NCBI RefSeq assembly: GCF_018531145.1
Contig: NZ_JAHDSZ010000002.1
Coordinates: forward strand, 114,158 to 178,157
Length of the DNA: 64,000 nt
Direction: 5' to 3'
Source: Canibacter zhuwentaonis
GTDB lineage: Bacteria > Actinomycetota > Actinomycetes > Actinomycetales > Microbacteriaceae
Part shown: piece by piece, positions 44,752-53,488 of the stretch
How the letters are laid out: each line of letters opens with the position of its first letter
Numbering within the stretch: the first letter of the stretch is position 1
Program-made: the position numbers and the translations under genes
The notes under the pieces: generated by a model
The model's input: the letters and a program-made list of their open reading frames with translations, nothing else
What the model was told of the DNA's origin: nothing
Databases searched by the model: none

Positions 44752-44812
44752 ATGGTTAAATAAGAGATTTCTGCTGTGCGCGGCATACGTGATTTACTGC
44801 TACAGTTTTCCG
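44752..44812 (+). pseudogene. hisS: Decayed 5' end of a second hisS copy
   Basis: ATGG at 44752 is followed by ATTTCTGCTGTGCGCGG, identical to codons 5-10 of hisS (41161), then CATACGTGATTT against GTATGCGTGATTT. The frame is broken (ATGGTTAAATAA stops at once) and homology ends by ~44812. The rest of the 420-bp gap 44520-44939 holds the terminator, a GC-rich hairpin at ~44703-44722 (GCACGCGC/GCGCGTGT) and nothing else I recognise. Confidence 0.75.
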
Positions 44813-44939
44813 CTTTACCATTATGCGCACGGTGCTTTCGTGCGGCGAAGTGATGTTTGGAACGATCAAGAAGAGTGCAGAGCGTAGAGTATCGCGCGCC
44901 CAGCCTGCGCACCCAAGAGCAAATGCTAAAAACTAAACC

Positions 44940-45956
44940 CTAACCCTGTAGCGTAGGAATATCAACCTGTATTTCACCCACGCGGTCGAGTCCGCCGGTA
45001 ATAGCCAGCGGCAGCGCTTTTAGGGTGCGCATAAACTCGTGCTTACTAACAGAGCCAACATAGGTGAGCAGTGACAGTGCAACCGCGCGGCTAGCGCGAG
45101 GGGATCCGTCAAGCACCTTCACAATCGCAATTGTGCCATCATCCGCCGCCATCGCGCTAATACCCTCAGCGCCGTATTTAGCGAAAACAGCGGAGTTCTG
45201 CATCACAATAGTGTCCTGCGCACCAGACCCCTCAATAAGGTGCGGATAAGCACGTCCCGCCTCAAACATTAGCGCCATAGTACGGTTTATAGGGAAAGGA
45301 GAGTTGGGATCTGCGTTAGCGATCCTCCGATAACCGCGCGCAAGAGCCGTCAGACTCATGCCGAGCACGGGAGCGCCGCAACCGTCAACTGTGACGCAGC
45401 TCACGTTTTCCGCTGACAAACGCTGTACGGTTTGCAGAATATGCTGCTGCAGCGGGTGGTCCTGGTGAGTGTAATCTGCAGTATCCCAGCCTGCCGCAAC
45501 GCAGGTTGCAAGCATCGCCGCGTGTTTTCCCGAGCACCCCATCTGAATCGGGCTGGCAGACTCATCGTGCTTAATCGCACGGATTCTAGCCTCGCTATCG
45601 AGCGGCAGCGCGGCAGGGCACAGCAGGTGCGACTCTGTAAGCTGCGAGTCGTGCAGAATCTCGCGCACAACCTCAACGTGTTCGGCAGTTCCGGTGTGGC
45701 TGGCAAACGATATTGCCAGCTGGCGGCGGTTGGCGAGTTCCAAGCCAGCTCCGTGCATTGCGAGCACCTGCAGCGGCTTCAGCGCGGAGCGGGTGAGCAC
45801 CGTCGCACCGGGATTGCCGAGCGAGATAAGAGTGTCCCCGGCCGCAGAAAGCACTATCGCTGAACCCGAGTGGCGGGATTCAATAAATCCGCCACGAGTT
45901 GTTACGGCAAGCTGTGTTGCCTCGGAAACAGCGCAAGTGCCCTCTGTTCTGCTCAT
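44940..45956 (-). CDS. Asparaginase (L-asparaginase II, PF06089 type)
   Basis: Hydrolyses asparagine to aspartate and ammonia; the family differs from AnsA/AnsB. About 338 residues: TRGGFIESRHSGSAIV, RSALKPLQVLAMHG (Arg-Ser-x-x-Lys motif), SFASHTGTAEHV, MGCSGKHAAML (GCSGKH is a family hallmark), VDGCGAPVLGMSL and MALMFEAGRAYPHLIEG. The start is ATG 45956, eight bases after the gabT stop; the longer in-frame start overlaps gabT. Cytoplasmic, with no signal peptide. It pairs with gabT as a nitrogen-scavenging unit. Confidence 0.88.
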   Translation of the reverse strand: MSRTEGTCAVSEATQLAVTTRGGFIESRHSGSAIVLSAAGDTLISLGNPGATVLTRSALKPLQVLAMHGAGLELANRRQLAISFASHTGTAEHVEVVREILHDSQLTESHLLCPAALPLDSEARIRAIKHDESASPIQMGCSGKHAAMLATCVAAGWDTADYTHQDHPLQQHILQTVQRLSAENVSCVTVDGCGAPVLGMSLTALARGYRRIANADPNSPFPINRTMALMFEAGRAYPHLIEGSGAQDTIVMQNSAVFAKYGAEGISAMAADDGTIAIVKVLDGSPRASRAVALSLLTYVGSVSKHEFMRTLKALPLAITGGLDRVGEIQVDIPTLQG

Positions 45957-45963
45957 AAAGAGA

Positions 45964-47301
45964 TTAATTGCTTGCCGCAGCGGTAAACGCTTCGTCAATC
46001 ACGGCTAGCACATCAGCGATTAGCTCGTCACTGATTTTAACCGGCGGTAGGAAGCGCAGTACATTGTAGTTAAGTCCGGCATTTAGCAGCAGCACGCCGT
46101 TTTTGCACGCGTGAGCTATGATTTTGTCAACCAGCTCTTTGTCAGGATTCAGCGTGCCAGGTTTTGTGATCTCAATGGCGAGCATTGCGCCCTTACCGCG
46201 CACCTCTGCAATAGCAGGGTGTTTCTCCTGCAGTTTGCGCAAACCCCCGCCGAGCACGCGCTCTACGCGCTGCGCATTCTGTTGCGGAGTGCCCTCTGCA
46301 ATAAGCTCAAAAACAGCCTTTGCTGCGGCGCAGGAAACGGGGTTGCCACCAAAAGTGCCGCCTAGAGTGCCAGGACCCGTGCAGTCCATAATCTCGGCGC
46401 GCCCCGTTACAGCGGCTAGCGGCAGCCCGCCCGCAATACCCTTTGCGCTCAAAATCAGGTCTGGCTCAAATCCAAAATGCTCTGTTGCGTAAACTGTTCC
46501 CGTGCGAGCAATGCCCGATTGCACCTCGTCGGCAATAAACACAATGCTGTTTTCTTTACACCATTTAGCAAGTGCAGCGAGATAGCCGTCGGCTGGAACA
46601 ACGAATCCGCCCTCACCCTGAATCGGTTCCGCAACCAAACAGGCGAGATCACCAGCAGAAACGGTTTTCTCGAGGTGATCGATAGTGCGCGCAGCTGCGG
46701 CCTCACCGCTTAGCCCGTCATGCAGTGGGAATGAGTTTGGTGCGCGGAACACATCCGCTGCGCGCGGACCGAACCCGGCTGCATACGGCGCAGCCTTGTG
46801 GTTCATGGTTGAGGTCAGCTGGGTGCGACCGTGATACGCGCAGTTAAGCACAGCAACTCCGCTCCGACCCGTGTATTTGCGTGAGATTTTAACGGCGTTT
46901 TCAACCGCTTCAGCGCCAGAGTTCACCAGAATTGATTTAACCTGACCGTTAATCGGCGCGTGCTTTGCGAGTTGCTCGGCAACTGCAACGTACGACTCGT
47001 ACGGGGTAACTGCCATCAGAGTGTGGGTTACCGCTTTAAGCTGGGCTGTTGCGGCGTCAACAACTCTGGCATCGGTATGCCCAACCGTGGTGACACCAAT
47101 ACCGCTGCCGCAGTCGATGATCTGGTTACCGTCAACATCCACCAGGATCGCGCCGTGAGCGCGCTCGATGAATACGGGGAGGGCTGTTGCGATGCCCGTT
47201 GAAACAACTTCGCTGCGACGTTGCTGCAGCGCGATGGATTTAGGCCCGGGAATGGCGGTTACGAGACGGCGTTCCTGTGTGATTTTTTCGTTAGTGTTCA
47301 T
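45964..47301 (-). CDS. gabT: 4-aminobutyrate aminotransferase (class III PLP enzyme)
   Basis: Transfers the amino group of GABA to 2-oxoglutarate, giving succinate semialdehyde. 445 residues: VDVDGNQIIDCGSGIGVTTVG, NSGAEAVENAVKISRKYTGR (PLP phosphate region), NCAYHGRTQLTS, EPIQGEGGFVVP, FIADEVQSGIARTG with the PLP-binding Asp, and SAKGIAGGLPLAAVTG with the Schiff-base Lys. ATG 47301. No semialdehyde dehydrogenase (gabD) is near. Related omega-aminotransferases cannot be excluded. The metG gene diverges from the other side of the 87-bp gap. Confidence 0.88.
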   Translation of the reverse strand: MNTNEKITQERRLVTAIPGPKSIALQQRRSEVVSTGIATALPVFIERAHGAILVDVDGNQIIDCGSGIGVTTVGHTDARVVDAATAQLKAVTHTLMAVTPYESYVAVAEQLAKHAPINGQVKSILVNSGAEAVENAVKISRKYTGRSGVAVLNCAYHGRTQLTSTMNHKAAPYAAGFGPRAADVFRAPNSFPLHDGLSGEAAAARTIDHLEKTVSAGDLACLVAEPIQGEGGFVVPADGYLAALAKWCKENSIVFIADEVQSGIARTGTVYATEHFGFEPDLILSAKGIAGGLPLAAVTGRAEIMDCTGPGTLGGTFGGNPVSCAAAKAVFELIAEGTPQQNAQRVERVLGGGLRKLQEKHPAIAEVRGKGAMLAIEITKPGTLNPDKELVDKIIAHACKNGVLLLNAGLNYNVLRFLPPVKISDELIADVLAVIDEAFTAAASN

Positions 47302-47388
47302 ACTAGAAATAATACCCGGCTAAAGCTAAAAAATAAAAGCCATTCACACAGCTCCGCTTAATAACAGTATTGGCATACAATAGAGGAT

Positions 47389-48999
47389 ATGTTTAAGCAC
47401 CAAACAAAATACTTCACAACTCCGATTTTCTACGTAAATGATGCCCCGCACATAGGTCACGCATACACCGAGGTGGCAGCGGATGTGCTGGTCAGGTGGC
47501 ATCGTGCGGCGGGGGTGGATACCAGGTTTTTAACGGGCACTGACGAGCACGGGCAGAAAATACTGCGCACCGCGGAAGCAAACGGCGCAAGCCCCAAAGA
47601 GTGGGTGGATAGGCTGGTTGCTCAGGAATGGCGGCCAATGCTTGAAAATCTTAATATTGCAAACGATGATTTTATCCGCACAACAGATGCGCGTCACGAA
47701 GCCGGAGTCGCGAAGTTCCTGCAGCGCCTCTACGATAAGGGGTATATTTACGAGGGCGAGTTTGAGGCGCTGTACTGCGTCGGGTGCGAGGAGTTTAAGC
47801 CCAAGTCTGAAATTGTGCAGGGCGCAGCAGAGTTTACTGGGCATAAGGTGTGTGCGATCCACTCGAAACCGCTCGAGCTGTTACAAGAAAAAAACTATTT
47901 TTTTAAGATGAGCGCTTTTCAAGACCGCCTCCTGGAGCTTTACGAGCGTCGCCCCGACTTTATTCAGCCAGCTTCCGCGCGCAACGAGGTGATCGCGTTT
48001 GTGCAGCAGGATTTAACCGACCTGTCTATTTCACGCAACACGTTCAACTGGGGCGTGCCGATTCCATGGGATGAAAGCCACGTTACCTACGTGTGGTTTG
48101 ACGCGCTGCTGAACTATATAACAGCTCTCGAGTACAGCACGAGCGTTGTCGGTGATGAGCCTGGATCCGTTGCTCTCGCCAAGTACTGGCCGGCCGTGCA
48201 CATTGTTGGGAAAGATATTTTGCGTTTTCACGCCGTTATCTGGCCGGCGATGCTGATGGCGGCAGAGCTGGCAGAGCCGGAGTGCGTGTTCGCGCACGGT
48301 TGGCTGCTTGTTGGCGGCGAAAAAATGTCAAAATCAAAGCTCACGGGGATTGCGCCGCACGAAATAACCGGCACTTTCGGGGTGGATGCGTTTAGATACT
48401 ATTTTATGCGCGCTATTAATTTTGGGCAGGACGGGTCGTTCAGCTGGGAGGATATCGCCGCCAGATACCAGGCCGAGCTGGCAAACGGCTTTGGTAACCT
48501 GGTCAGTCGCGTGCTTGCGATGAACGCAAAATACTTTGACGCGAAACAACCAGAATCTGGTGATCTAACGGGTGCGGATAAGCAAATATCCGAGCTTGCC
48601 GCGCGAGTAACTAGCCTCGCTAATGAGCATATTACAAAGTATGCGATCCACGAGGCAATTGCTGTCGTGTGGCAGCTTGTTGACGTGCTTAACGGCTATA
48701 TCACAGAGCAGGAACCGTGGCAGTTAGCGAAAGACGAGGCGCAGCGTGTGCGGTTGGCGACCGTGCTGGCAACGGCAACCGAGGGGTTGCGCGTGCTTGC
48801 GCAGTTGCTCGCCCCGGTGATTCCAGAGGCAGCGGCGAAGCTGTGGCGCTCTCTTGGCGCTGTCGCTGTGCTGGGCGAGTTGAGCGAGCAGAATATAGCG
48901 GCTGCGGGGCAGTGGCACAAACTCCCCGCGGGCACGCCGCAGGAGGCTCTGCCCGCGCTGTTTCCGAGGGTTGAGATGGCTGCGGGAGTGAAAAAATGA
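47389..48999 (+). CDS. metG: Methionyl-tRNA synthetase
   Basis: Class I synthetase, 536 residues: FTTPIFYVNDAPHIGHAYTE (HIGH), a single Cys pair CVGCEEF in the connective domain, WFDALLNYITAL, and GGEKMSKSKLTG (KMSKS). The C-terminal anticodon-binding helices end VAAGVKK-like. No separate EMAP-type RNA-binding domain follows, so it is the short form. Stop and tatD start overlap (ATGA), so metG-tatD-rsmA is probably one operon, a common actinobacterial and Firmicute arrangement. Confidence 0.96.
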   Translation: MFKHQTKYFTTPIFYVNDAPHIGHAYTEVAADVLVRWHRAAGVDTRFLTGTDEHGQKILRTAEANGASPKEWVDRLVAQEWRPMLENLNIANDDFIRTTDARHEAGVAKFLQRLYDKGYIYEGEFEALYCVGCEEFKPKSEIVQGAAEFTGHKVCAIHSKPLELLQEKNYFFKMSAFQDRLLELYERRPDFIQPASARNEVIAFVQQDLTDLSISRNTFNWGVPIPWDESHVTYVWFDALLNYITALEYSTSVVGDEPGSVALAKYWPAVHIVGKDILRFHAVIWPAMLMAAELAEPECVFAHGWLLVGGEKMSKSKLTGIAPHEITGTFGVDAFRYYFMRAINFGQDGSFSWEDIAARYQAELANGFGNLVSRVLAMNAKYFDAKQPESGDLTGADKQISELAARVTSLANEHITKYAIHEAIAVVWQLVDVLNGYITEQEPWQLAKDEAQRVRLATVLATATEGLRVLAQLLAPVIPEAAAKLWRSLGAVAVLGELSEQNIAAAGQWHKLPAGTPQEALPALFPRVEMAAGVKK

Positions 49000-50018
49000 G
49001 AATTAAACCTGATGCGTCAGTGCTGCTTAAGATAAAGGCGGCACGCCTGCGGGAGCGTGAGGCCCGTTTGCGGGAGGGCGAAATGGCAGCAGGACGTGAG
49101 TCAGTCCCAGAATGTGAGACATTCCAAGGGTGTGAGGCGACCCCGGGGCACGGCGCGAGCCTGCGGGAGCGCAAAACGACTCCCGGGCGCGATTTAACCC
49201 TGCCGGAGTTTCCAAAGCCGCTGCCCGTTGAGGTGATCGACAACCACACCCACCTTGAGCTCGCTGACGGGCGTCACTCCCTGTCGCCTGAGCAGGCGCT
49301 CGAATATGCCGCGCAGGTGGGTGTGACGCGAATTGTGCAGGTGGGCACCGATTTGCGCACTAGCAAGTGGTCAGCCGCGCTGGCGGCGGCGGATCAGCGA
49401 GTGCTCGCGGCGGTTGCGATCCACCCAAATGATGCTCCGGATGTTGCGGCTGCGGGGGATCTTGAGCGGCAACTTGCCGAGCTTGAGGCGCTGGCAAAAC
49501 AGCCGCGAGTGCGCGCAATAGGCGAGAGCGGGCTTGATTATTTTCGCACCGCGCCCGACGGCAGAGCGGCGCAAATGCAGAGCTTTGAAGCGCACATCGA
49601 AATGGCTAAAAAGCACGGTATCGCCCTGCAAATACACGACCGCGAAGCACACGATGATGTTGTTGCAACCCTGCGGCGCGTGCAGGCTCCCGAGTGCACC
49701 GTGTTTCACTGTTTTTCTGGCGGTGCCCCGCTCGCAAAAATCTGTAACGATAACGGCTGGTATATGAGCTTTTCTGGCACTGTGACTTTCAAAAACGCAC
49801 CAAATCTGCGTGACGCGCTCGCTGTTGCCGACAAAAACCTGATCATGGTTGAAACCGACGCGCCGTTTTTAACCCCGGTGCCATATCGCGGGCGACCGAA
49901 CTCGCCCTACCTGATGCCGTACACGGTGCGGGCGATGGCGGATCATCTTGACATGAGCGTCGCCGAACTGGGTGCACAGCTTACCGCAAATACGCTCAAG
50001 GTGTACGGGCAGTGGTAG
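48996..50018 (+). CDS. tatD: TatD-family metal-dependent DNase with an extra N-terminal arm
   Basis: The TatD domain begins near residue 78: VIDNHTHLEL (metal-binding HxH), RAIGESGLDYFR (metal-binding Glu), ALQIHDREAHDD, FHCFSGG and MVETDAPFLTPVPYRGRPN. The family removes 3'-end nucleotides and acts in DNA quality control. The first ~75 residues are unusual: Arg/Glu-rich (ARLREREARLREGEMAAG) with two copies of an LRERE/LRERK-like element and an adjacent Cys/Pro-rich stretch. The ATGA overlap with metG supports this start, but a later start near residue 73 would give the usual ~265 residues. Confidence 0.88.
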   Translation: MRIKPDASVLLKIKAARLREREARLREGEMAAGRESVPECETFQGCEATPGHGASLRERKTTPGRDLTLPEFPKPLPVEVIDNHTHLELADGRHSLSPEQALEYAAQVGVTRIVQVGTDLRTSKWSAALAAADQRVLAAVAIHPNDAPDVAAAGDLERQLAELEALAKQPRVRAIGESGLDYFRTAPDGRAAQMQSFEAHIEMAKKHGIALQIHDREAHDDVVATLRRVQAPECTVFHCFSGGAPLAKICNDNGWYMSFSGTVTFKNAPNLRDALAVADKNLIMVETDAPFLTPVPYRGRPNSPYLMPYTVRAMADHLDMSVAELGAQLTANTLKVYGQW

Positions 50019-50025
50019 GTTGGCT

Positions 50026-50946
50026 GTGAGCGACACTCGCGGCGAGCTGCAGGAGCTGCTAACCCCGGCGTTAATTAGGCAGCTGGCGACCAGGCTGGAG
50101 GTTATCCCGACCAAAAAACTCGGCCAAAACTTTGTGCACGATGCGAACACCGTGCGTAAAATCGTGCTACTCTCGCAGGTGCAAGAAAACACGCGGGTTT
50201 TAGAAATCGGCCCGGGCTTAGGCTCGCTCACGCTCGGGCTAACGGCCACTGGCGCGCAGGTGACCGCGGTTGAAATAGACCCGAAACTCGCGGCGCAGCT
50301 GCCGCTTACGGTCGCCGAACTGCAGCCCGTAGCGCGGCTCGAGGTTATGCATTGCGACGCGCTAAACCTCACAGACCTGTCGCACAGCCCTGAAACACTG
50401 GTCGCCAATCTGCCATACAATGTGTCGGTGCCGATTCTAATGCACCTGCTGCAAACGTTCGCGAGTATCCGACGGGCGCTCGTGATGGTGCAGTATGAGG
50501 TCGGGGAGCGGATCGCGGCAGCCCCCAAATCAAAAGCCTATGGCGCGCCGAGCGTAAAAGCCGCATGGTACGGTAACTGGAGCCTTGCCGGAGCGGTGAG
50601 CAGAAATATTTTTTGGCCTGTGCCGGGGGTTGATTCGGTGCTGGTTTCTTTCGCAAAAAATGCGGTAGCGCGTGGCAGCGAGGCAGAGCGCGAGCTGACT
50701 TTCGCGCTAATAGAAGCGGCTTTCGGGCAGCGGCGCAAAATGTTGCGCCAGTCTTTGCGGGCGTTTAGCTACCCGCAAACAGGGCTTGCCGATCCGTCTA
50801 TCATATCCTGCGCGACTGAGATTTTTAGTAGCTCACAACTGATTACTGAGCTCTGCCAGAAGTGCCAGATTGACTCCAGCGCCCGCGCAGAGGAGCTTTC
50901 TGTCGCGGATTTTCACGCTTTAGCGCGTAGCGTGCTAACACGGTAA
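50026..50946 (+). CDS. rsmA: 16S rRNA dimethyladenosine transferase
   Basis: Dimethylates A1518 and A1519 of 16S rRNA. About 306 residues: KKLGQNFVHDANTVRKI, VLEIGPGLGSLTLGL (SAM motif I), VTAVEIDPKLAAQL, and VANLPYNVSVPIL (NLPY catalytic motif). The C-terminal helical part has FGQRRKMLRQSLRAF. GTG 50026 is preferred (TAGG upstream; TTG 50020 possible). It follows tatD directly. The last 104 bp overlap the end of the metal-permease gene on the other strand. Confidence 0.94.
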   Translation: MSDTRGELQELLTPALIRQLATRLEVIPTKKLGQNFVHDANTVRKIVLLSQVQENTRVLEIGPGLGSLTLGLTATGAQVTAVEIDPKLAAQLPLTVAELQPVARLEVMHCDALNLTDLSHSPETLVANLPYNVSVPILMHLLQTFASIRRALVMVQYEVGERIAAAPKSKAYGAPSVKAAWYGNWSLAGAVSRNIFWPVPGVDSVLVSFAKNAVARGSEAERELTFALIEAAFGQRRKMLRQSLRAFSYPQTGLADPSIISCATEIFSSSQLITELCQKCQIDSSARAEELSVADFHALARSVLTR

Positions 50947-51754
50947 AAAATACCAGGGCGCTAATAAATGCGATGCCGGCGCTCGTTGGCAGGTGTAAAA
51001 AGTAGCTGATTGTAAATCCGCCACCGCTGCACACTGCAGCCACTAGCAGGGTGTATGGCAGCATTTGAGCGGATCTTTTTACCAGCAGCCGGGCGGTTGC
51101 GGCGGGAATTATCATCAGCGCAATAATTAGGATTGAGCCGACGGCGGCAAAAGCCGCTGTGGCGGTGAGTGAAACTAAAATTAGAAACAGGGTGTTGATT
51201 ATGTAGCTGTTTTTTATTTTTAGTTTTGCAAATTCAGGGTCAAAAGTGAGCGCGTTTAACTGGGCTCGCAAGAGCGTTACGAACAGCAGGTTTGTAATTA
51301 GCAGTGCGAGCATTAGATAGAGGTGTTTTGGGCCCGCGCAGAGGTGATCCGCTAAACAGAGCTGATCAAATGCGATTAGATTGAGGTCTCCCAGGAGCAC
51401 CGTGTGAATGTCGAGGTGGATGTTTCTGGTGTAGGCGGTTACGAGCAGCACGCCGCAGGCGAGCATGGGTGGGAAAATTAGTCCCTGCGCTGTGCCCGTC
51501 GGAATTAGCCCGGTAGCGGTTAGAAGCCCGGTTAAAAGCACTGTTGCGACGGCGGCGAGCGTGGCTGTGAGCAGTAGCAGCGGAGAGCTCAGTGAGTGGC
51601 TCGCCAAGTAGCCGAGCACGATTCCGGGTAAAAGCGAATGGCTGATTGCGTCCACGAGCATCGCGCGTTTGCTTAAAACAAGGTAGATGCCGGGCACGCT
51701 GCAGGTGAGGGTTGTGGTGATTCCGAGCAGCGCGGTTGCGAGGATAAAGCTCAT
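50843..51754 (-). CDS. Metal ABC transporter permease (MntB/ZnuB family), second permease
   Basis: 303 residues with about eight membrane helices: LSKRAMLVDAISHSLLPGIVLGYL is the family block contacting the ATPase, and AAVGSILIIALMIIPAATARLL is the central signature. The last ~35 residues are hydrophilic, basic and Pro/Arg-rich (NPRQKAPLRGRW), and are encoded opposite the rsmA 3' end. Its ATG is four bases after the 51758 permease stop. Paired permeases are typical of Mn/Fe systems such as SitCD and MntBC. It probably forms a heterodimer with the next gene. Confidence 0.88.
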   Translation of the reverse strand: MSFILATALLGITTTLTCSVPGIYLVLSKRAMLVDAISHSLLPGIVLGYLASHSLSSPLLLLTATLAAVATVLLTGLLTATGLIPTGTAQGLIFPPMLACGVLLVTAYTRNIHLDIHTVLLGDLNLIAFDQLCLADHLCAGPKHLYLMLALLITNLLFVTLLRAQLNALTFDPEFAKLKIKNSYIINTLFLILVSLTATAAFAAVGSILIIALMIIPAATARLLVKRSAQMLPYTLLVAAVCSGGGFTISYFLHLPTSAGIAFISALVFFTVLARYALKRENPRQKAPLRGRWSQSGTSGRAQ

Positions 51755-51757
51755 GGA

Positions 51758-52714
51758 TTAGCCCTCTGCCGTTGGTGAAGTGCTGGTTAGTTGTATGGTT
51801 GTTGTGTGAGCTGGGCTGGTGTTTCCCGTGCGACTGAGTTTAGCACTTCTTGCGCGGTGCAAAATTGCGCGGTTCAAAATTCCACGTCCGGGCGCAAACA
51901 GCAGCGAAAACACTAGCTCGGCAAACATTAGCAGCACAATTACAGGTCCGGTTGGCGCGTCCCAAACATAAATTGTGATGAGCGACCCTAGCCCCGCGGT
52001 AACAGCCCCGAGCGCAGCGGCTAGACAGGTGACCTGCCAGGCAGTGCGGCACCACTGCCTGGCTGCGGCTGCGGGAATTAAAATAAACGCGATGATTAAA
52101 ATAATTCCAATCGCGCGCATACCGCTAACCGTTATTAGCGCTAGCAGTACAAACAGCAAGGTTTCATAGCCGCGGGTTCTTATGCCGCGGGTTGTGGCGT
52201 AGGAAGCATCAAAACAGAGCAGCTTTAAGGGTCGAAAAAAAACGCACACGAGGGTTATGCTCAGCAGTGCAACACCGCAGTTGAGCGCGGTGTCGGCCAG
52301 GGTGAGTTGCGCGGCATTACCAAAAAGATAGCTGCTAATACCGCCCTTGCCCGCGAATCCGCTCTGCTGAATATAGGCAAAAAGCAGCATTCCGCCGCTA
52401 AAAAAACTCACGATTGTAATTGCCATCGCAGTTTCGATGCCCAGGGGTGAGCGGTTTTTAATAGCGGATGCGCACCGCGTGCCTAGTATTCCAAAGCAGA
52501 TTGCGAAAACAGTGAAAAGCGCGATGTTTCTGCCGTTCTCAAAAAGCGCGGTTCCCGCTAAAAACGCGAGCATTGTGCCGGGCAGTGTGGAGTGGGCAAC
52601 CACATCGGCGAACATTCCCTGTTGCCTTAGATAAACAAGACTGCCGACGGTCGCCGTTGCCGCCCCGATGGCAACGGTTGCAAACAGAATCGTGAAATAA
52701 CCGTGCTCTAACAT
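51758..52714 (-). CDS. Metal ABC transporter permease, first permease
   Basis: About 318 residues. Membrane helices begin MLEHGYFTILFATVAIG, with YLRQQGMFADVVAHSTLPG as the family block and GMRAIGIILIIAFILIPAAA as the central signature. A hydrophilic C-terminal tail of ~45 residues (Arg/Ser/Thr-rich) is present. ATG 52714 begins one base after the ATPase stop. The longer in-frame start at 52819 would overlap the ATPase by ~100 bp and is not preferred. It pairs with the 50843 permease. Confidence 0.88.
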   Translation of the reverse strand: MLEHGYFTILFATVAIGAATATVGSLVYLRQQGMFADVVAHSTLPGTMLAFLAGTALFENGRNIALFTVFAICFGILGTRCASAIKNRSPLGIETAMAITIVSFFSGGMLLFAYIQQSGFAGKGGISSYLFGNAAQLTLADTALNCGVALLSITLVCVFFRPLKLLCFDASYATTRGIRTRGYETLLFVLLALITVSGMRAIGIILIIAFILIPAAAARQWCRTAWQVTCLAAALGAVTAGLGSLITIYVWDAPTGPVIVLLMFAELVFSLLFAPGRGILNRAILHRARSAKLSRTGNTSPAHTTTIQLTSTSPTAEG

Positions 52715-52715
52715 A

Positions 52716-53465
52716 CTACTGAGACTGTGGTCTTGTCTGTTCGCGATACAGTATCTGCGGCGGGATTCCAAAAACTTTTTCAAGGGTCGCCGCCGTGAGC
52801 GCGTTTTGGGCGGTGTCATAGGTGTGGACCGTTTTGTTTATTAGCGCAAGGTGTGTGAAATAATCGGCGGCGCTCGCTAAATCGTGGTGCACCATTACAA
52901 TTGTTGTGTGCTGTTGCTGGTTACTCTGCCGCAGCACCTCAATAATCTGCGCTCCGGCAATAGCGTCGATGCCCTGCAGGGGCTCGTCGAGCAGCAGTAG
53001 GGGCGGGTTGCTAACCAGCGCGCGGGCTAAAAATATCCGCTGTTTTTGCCCGCCCGAAAGCTCGCCTATTTGCTGGTTTTGAAACTCTTGCGCGGCAACT
53101 TTTGCAATTGCCGCGGTAACTGCCGTGTTGCGTGCAGCGCGTTTTTTTAGGTCGCTGTCACCAACCGCGCCCATTGCAACTATTTCGCGGGCGGTTGCGG
53201 GAAAATCCCAGTATACCGAGTTGTGCTGCGGCACGTAGCCCACCAGCCCGCGTTGCTGCGCAAGCGGTTTGCCGCGATAGTTTACGTTGCCGGAGCTTGT
53301 TTTAACAAGCCCCAGCATCGCTTTTAACAGAGTTGATTTTCCAGCTCCGTTTGGCCCTATAACGCCGGTGAAACTGCCCTCGGGAATGCGCAGAGTGGCG
53401 TTTTTAAGCGCTGTGTGAGAGCCGTAATTTACGGTTATATCTTCGATGCTGAGCACGGGCTGCAA
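52716..53465 (-). CDS. Metal ABC transporter ATPase
   Basis: 249 residues: Walker A GPNGAGKST, Q-loop YVPQHNSVYWDFP, signature LSGGQKQRIFLARAL, Walker B LLLLDEPLQGID and H-loop VMVHHD. VYWDFP after the Q-loop is characteristic of Mn/Zn importers. TTG 53465 has AGGT five bases upstream; GTG 53456 is possible. It lies between the binding protein (53489) and the permeases. Confidence 0.9.
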   Translation of the reverse strand: MQPVLSIEDITVNYGSHTALKNATLRIPEGSFTGVIGPNGAGKSTLLKAMLGLVKTSSGNVNYRGKPLAQQRGLVGYVPQHNSVYWDFPATAREIVAMGAVGDSDLKKRAARNTAVTAAIAKVAAQEFQNQQIGELSGGQKQRIFLARALVSNPPLLLLDEPLQGIDAIAGAQIIEVLRQSNQQQHTTIVMVHHDLASAADYFTHLALINKTVHTYDTAQNALTAATLEKVFGIPPQILYREQTRPQSQ

Positions 53466-53488
53466 TTTTTACCTCGCTGGTGTGGTAG

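Noticed and set aside
44676..44912. Small ORF opposite the hisS remnant
   Set aside because: No ribosome-binding site and no similarity to anything; the region is decayed hisS sequence.
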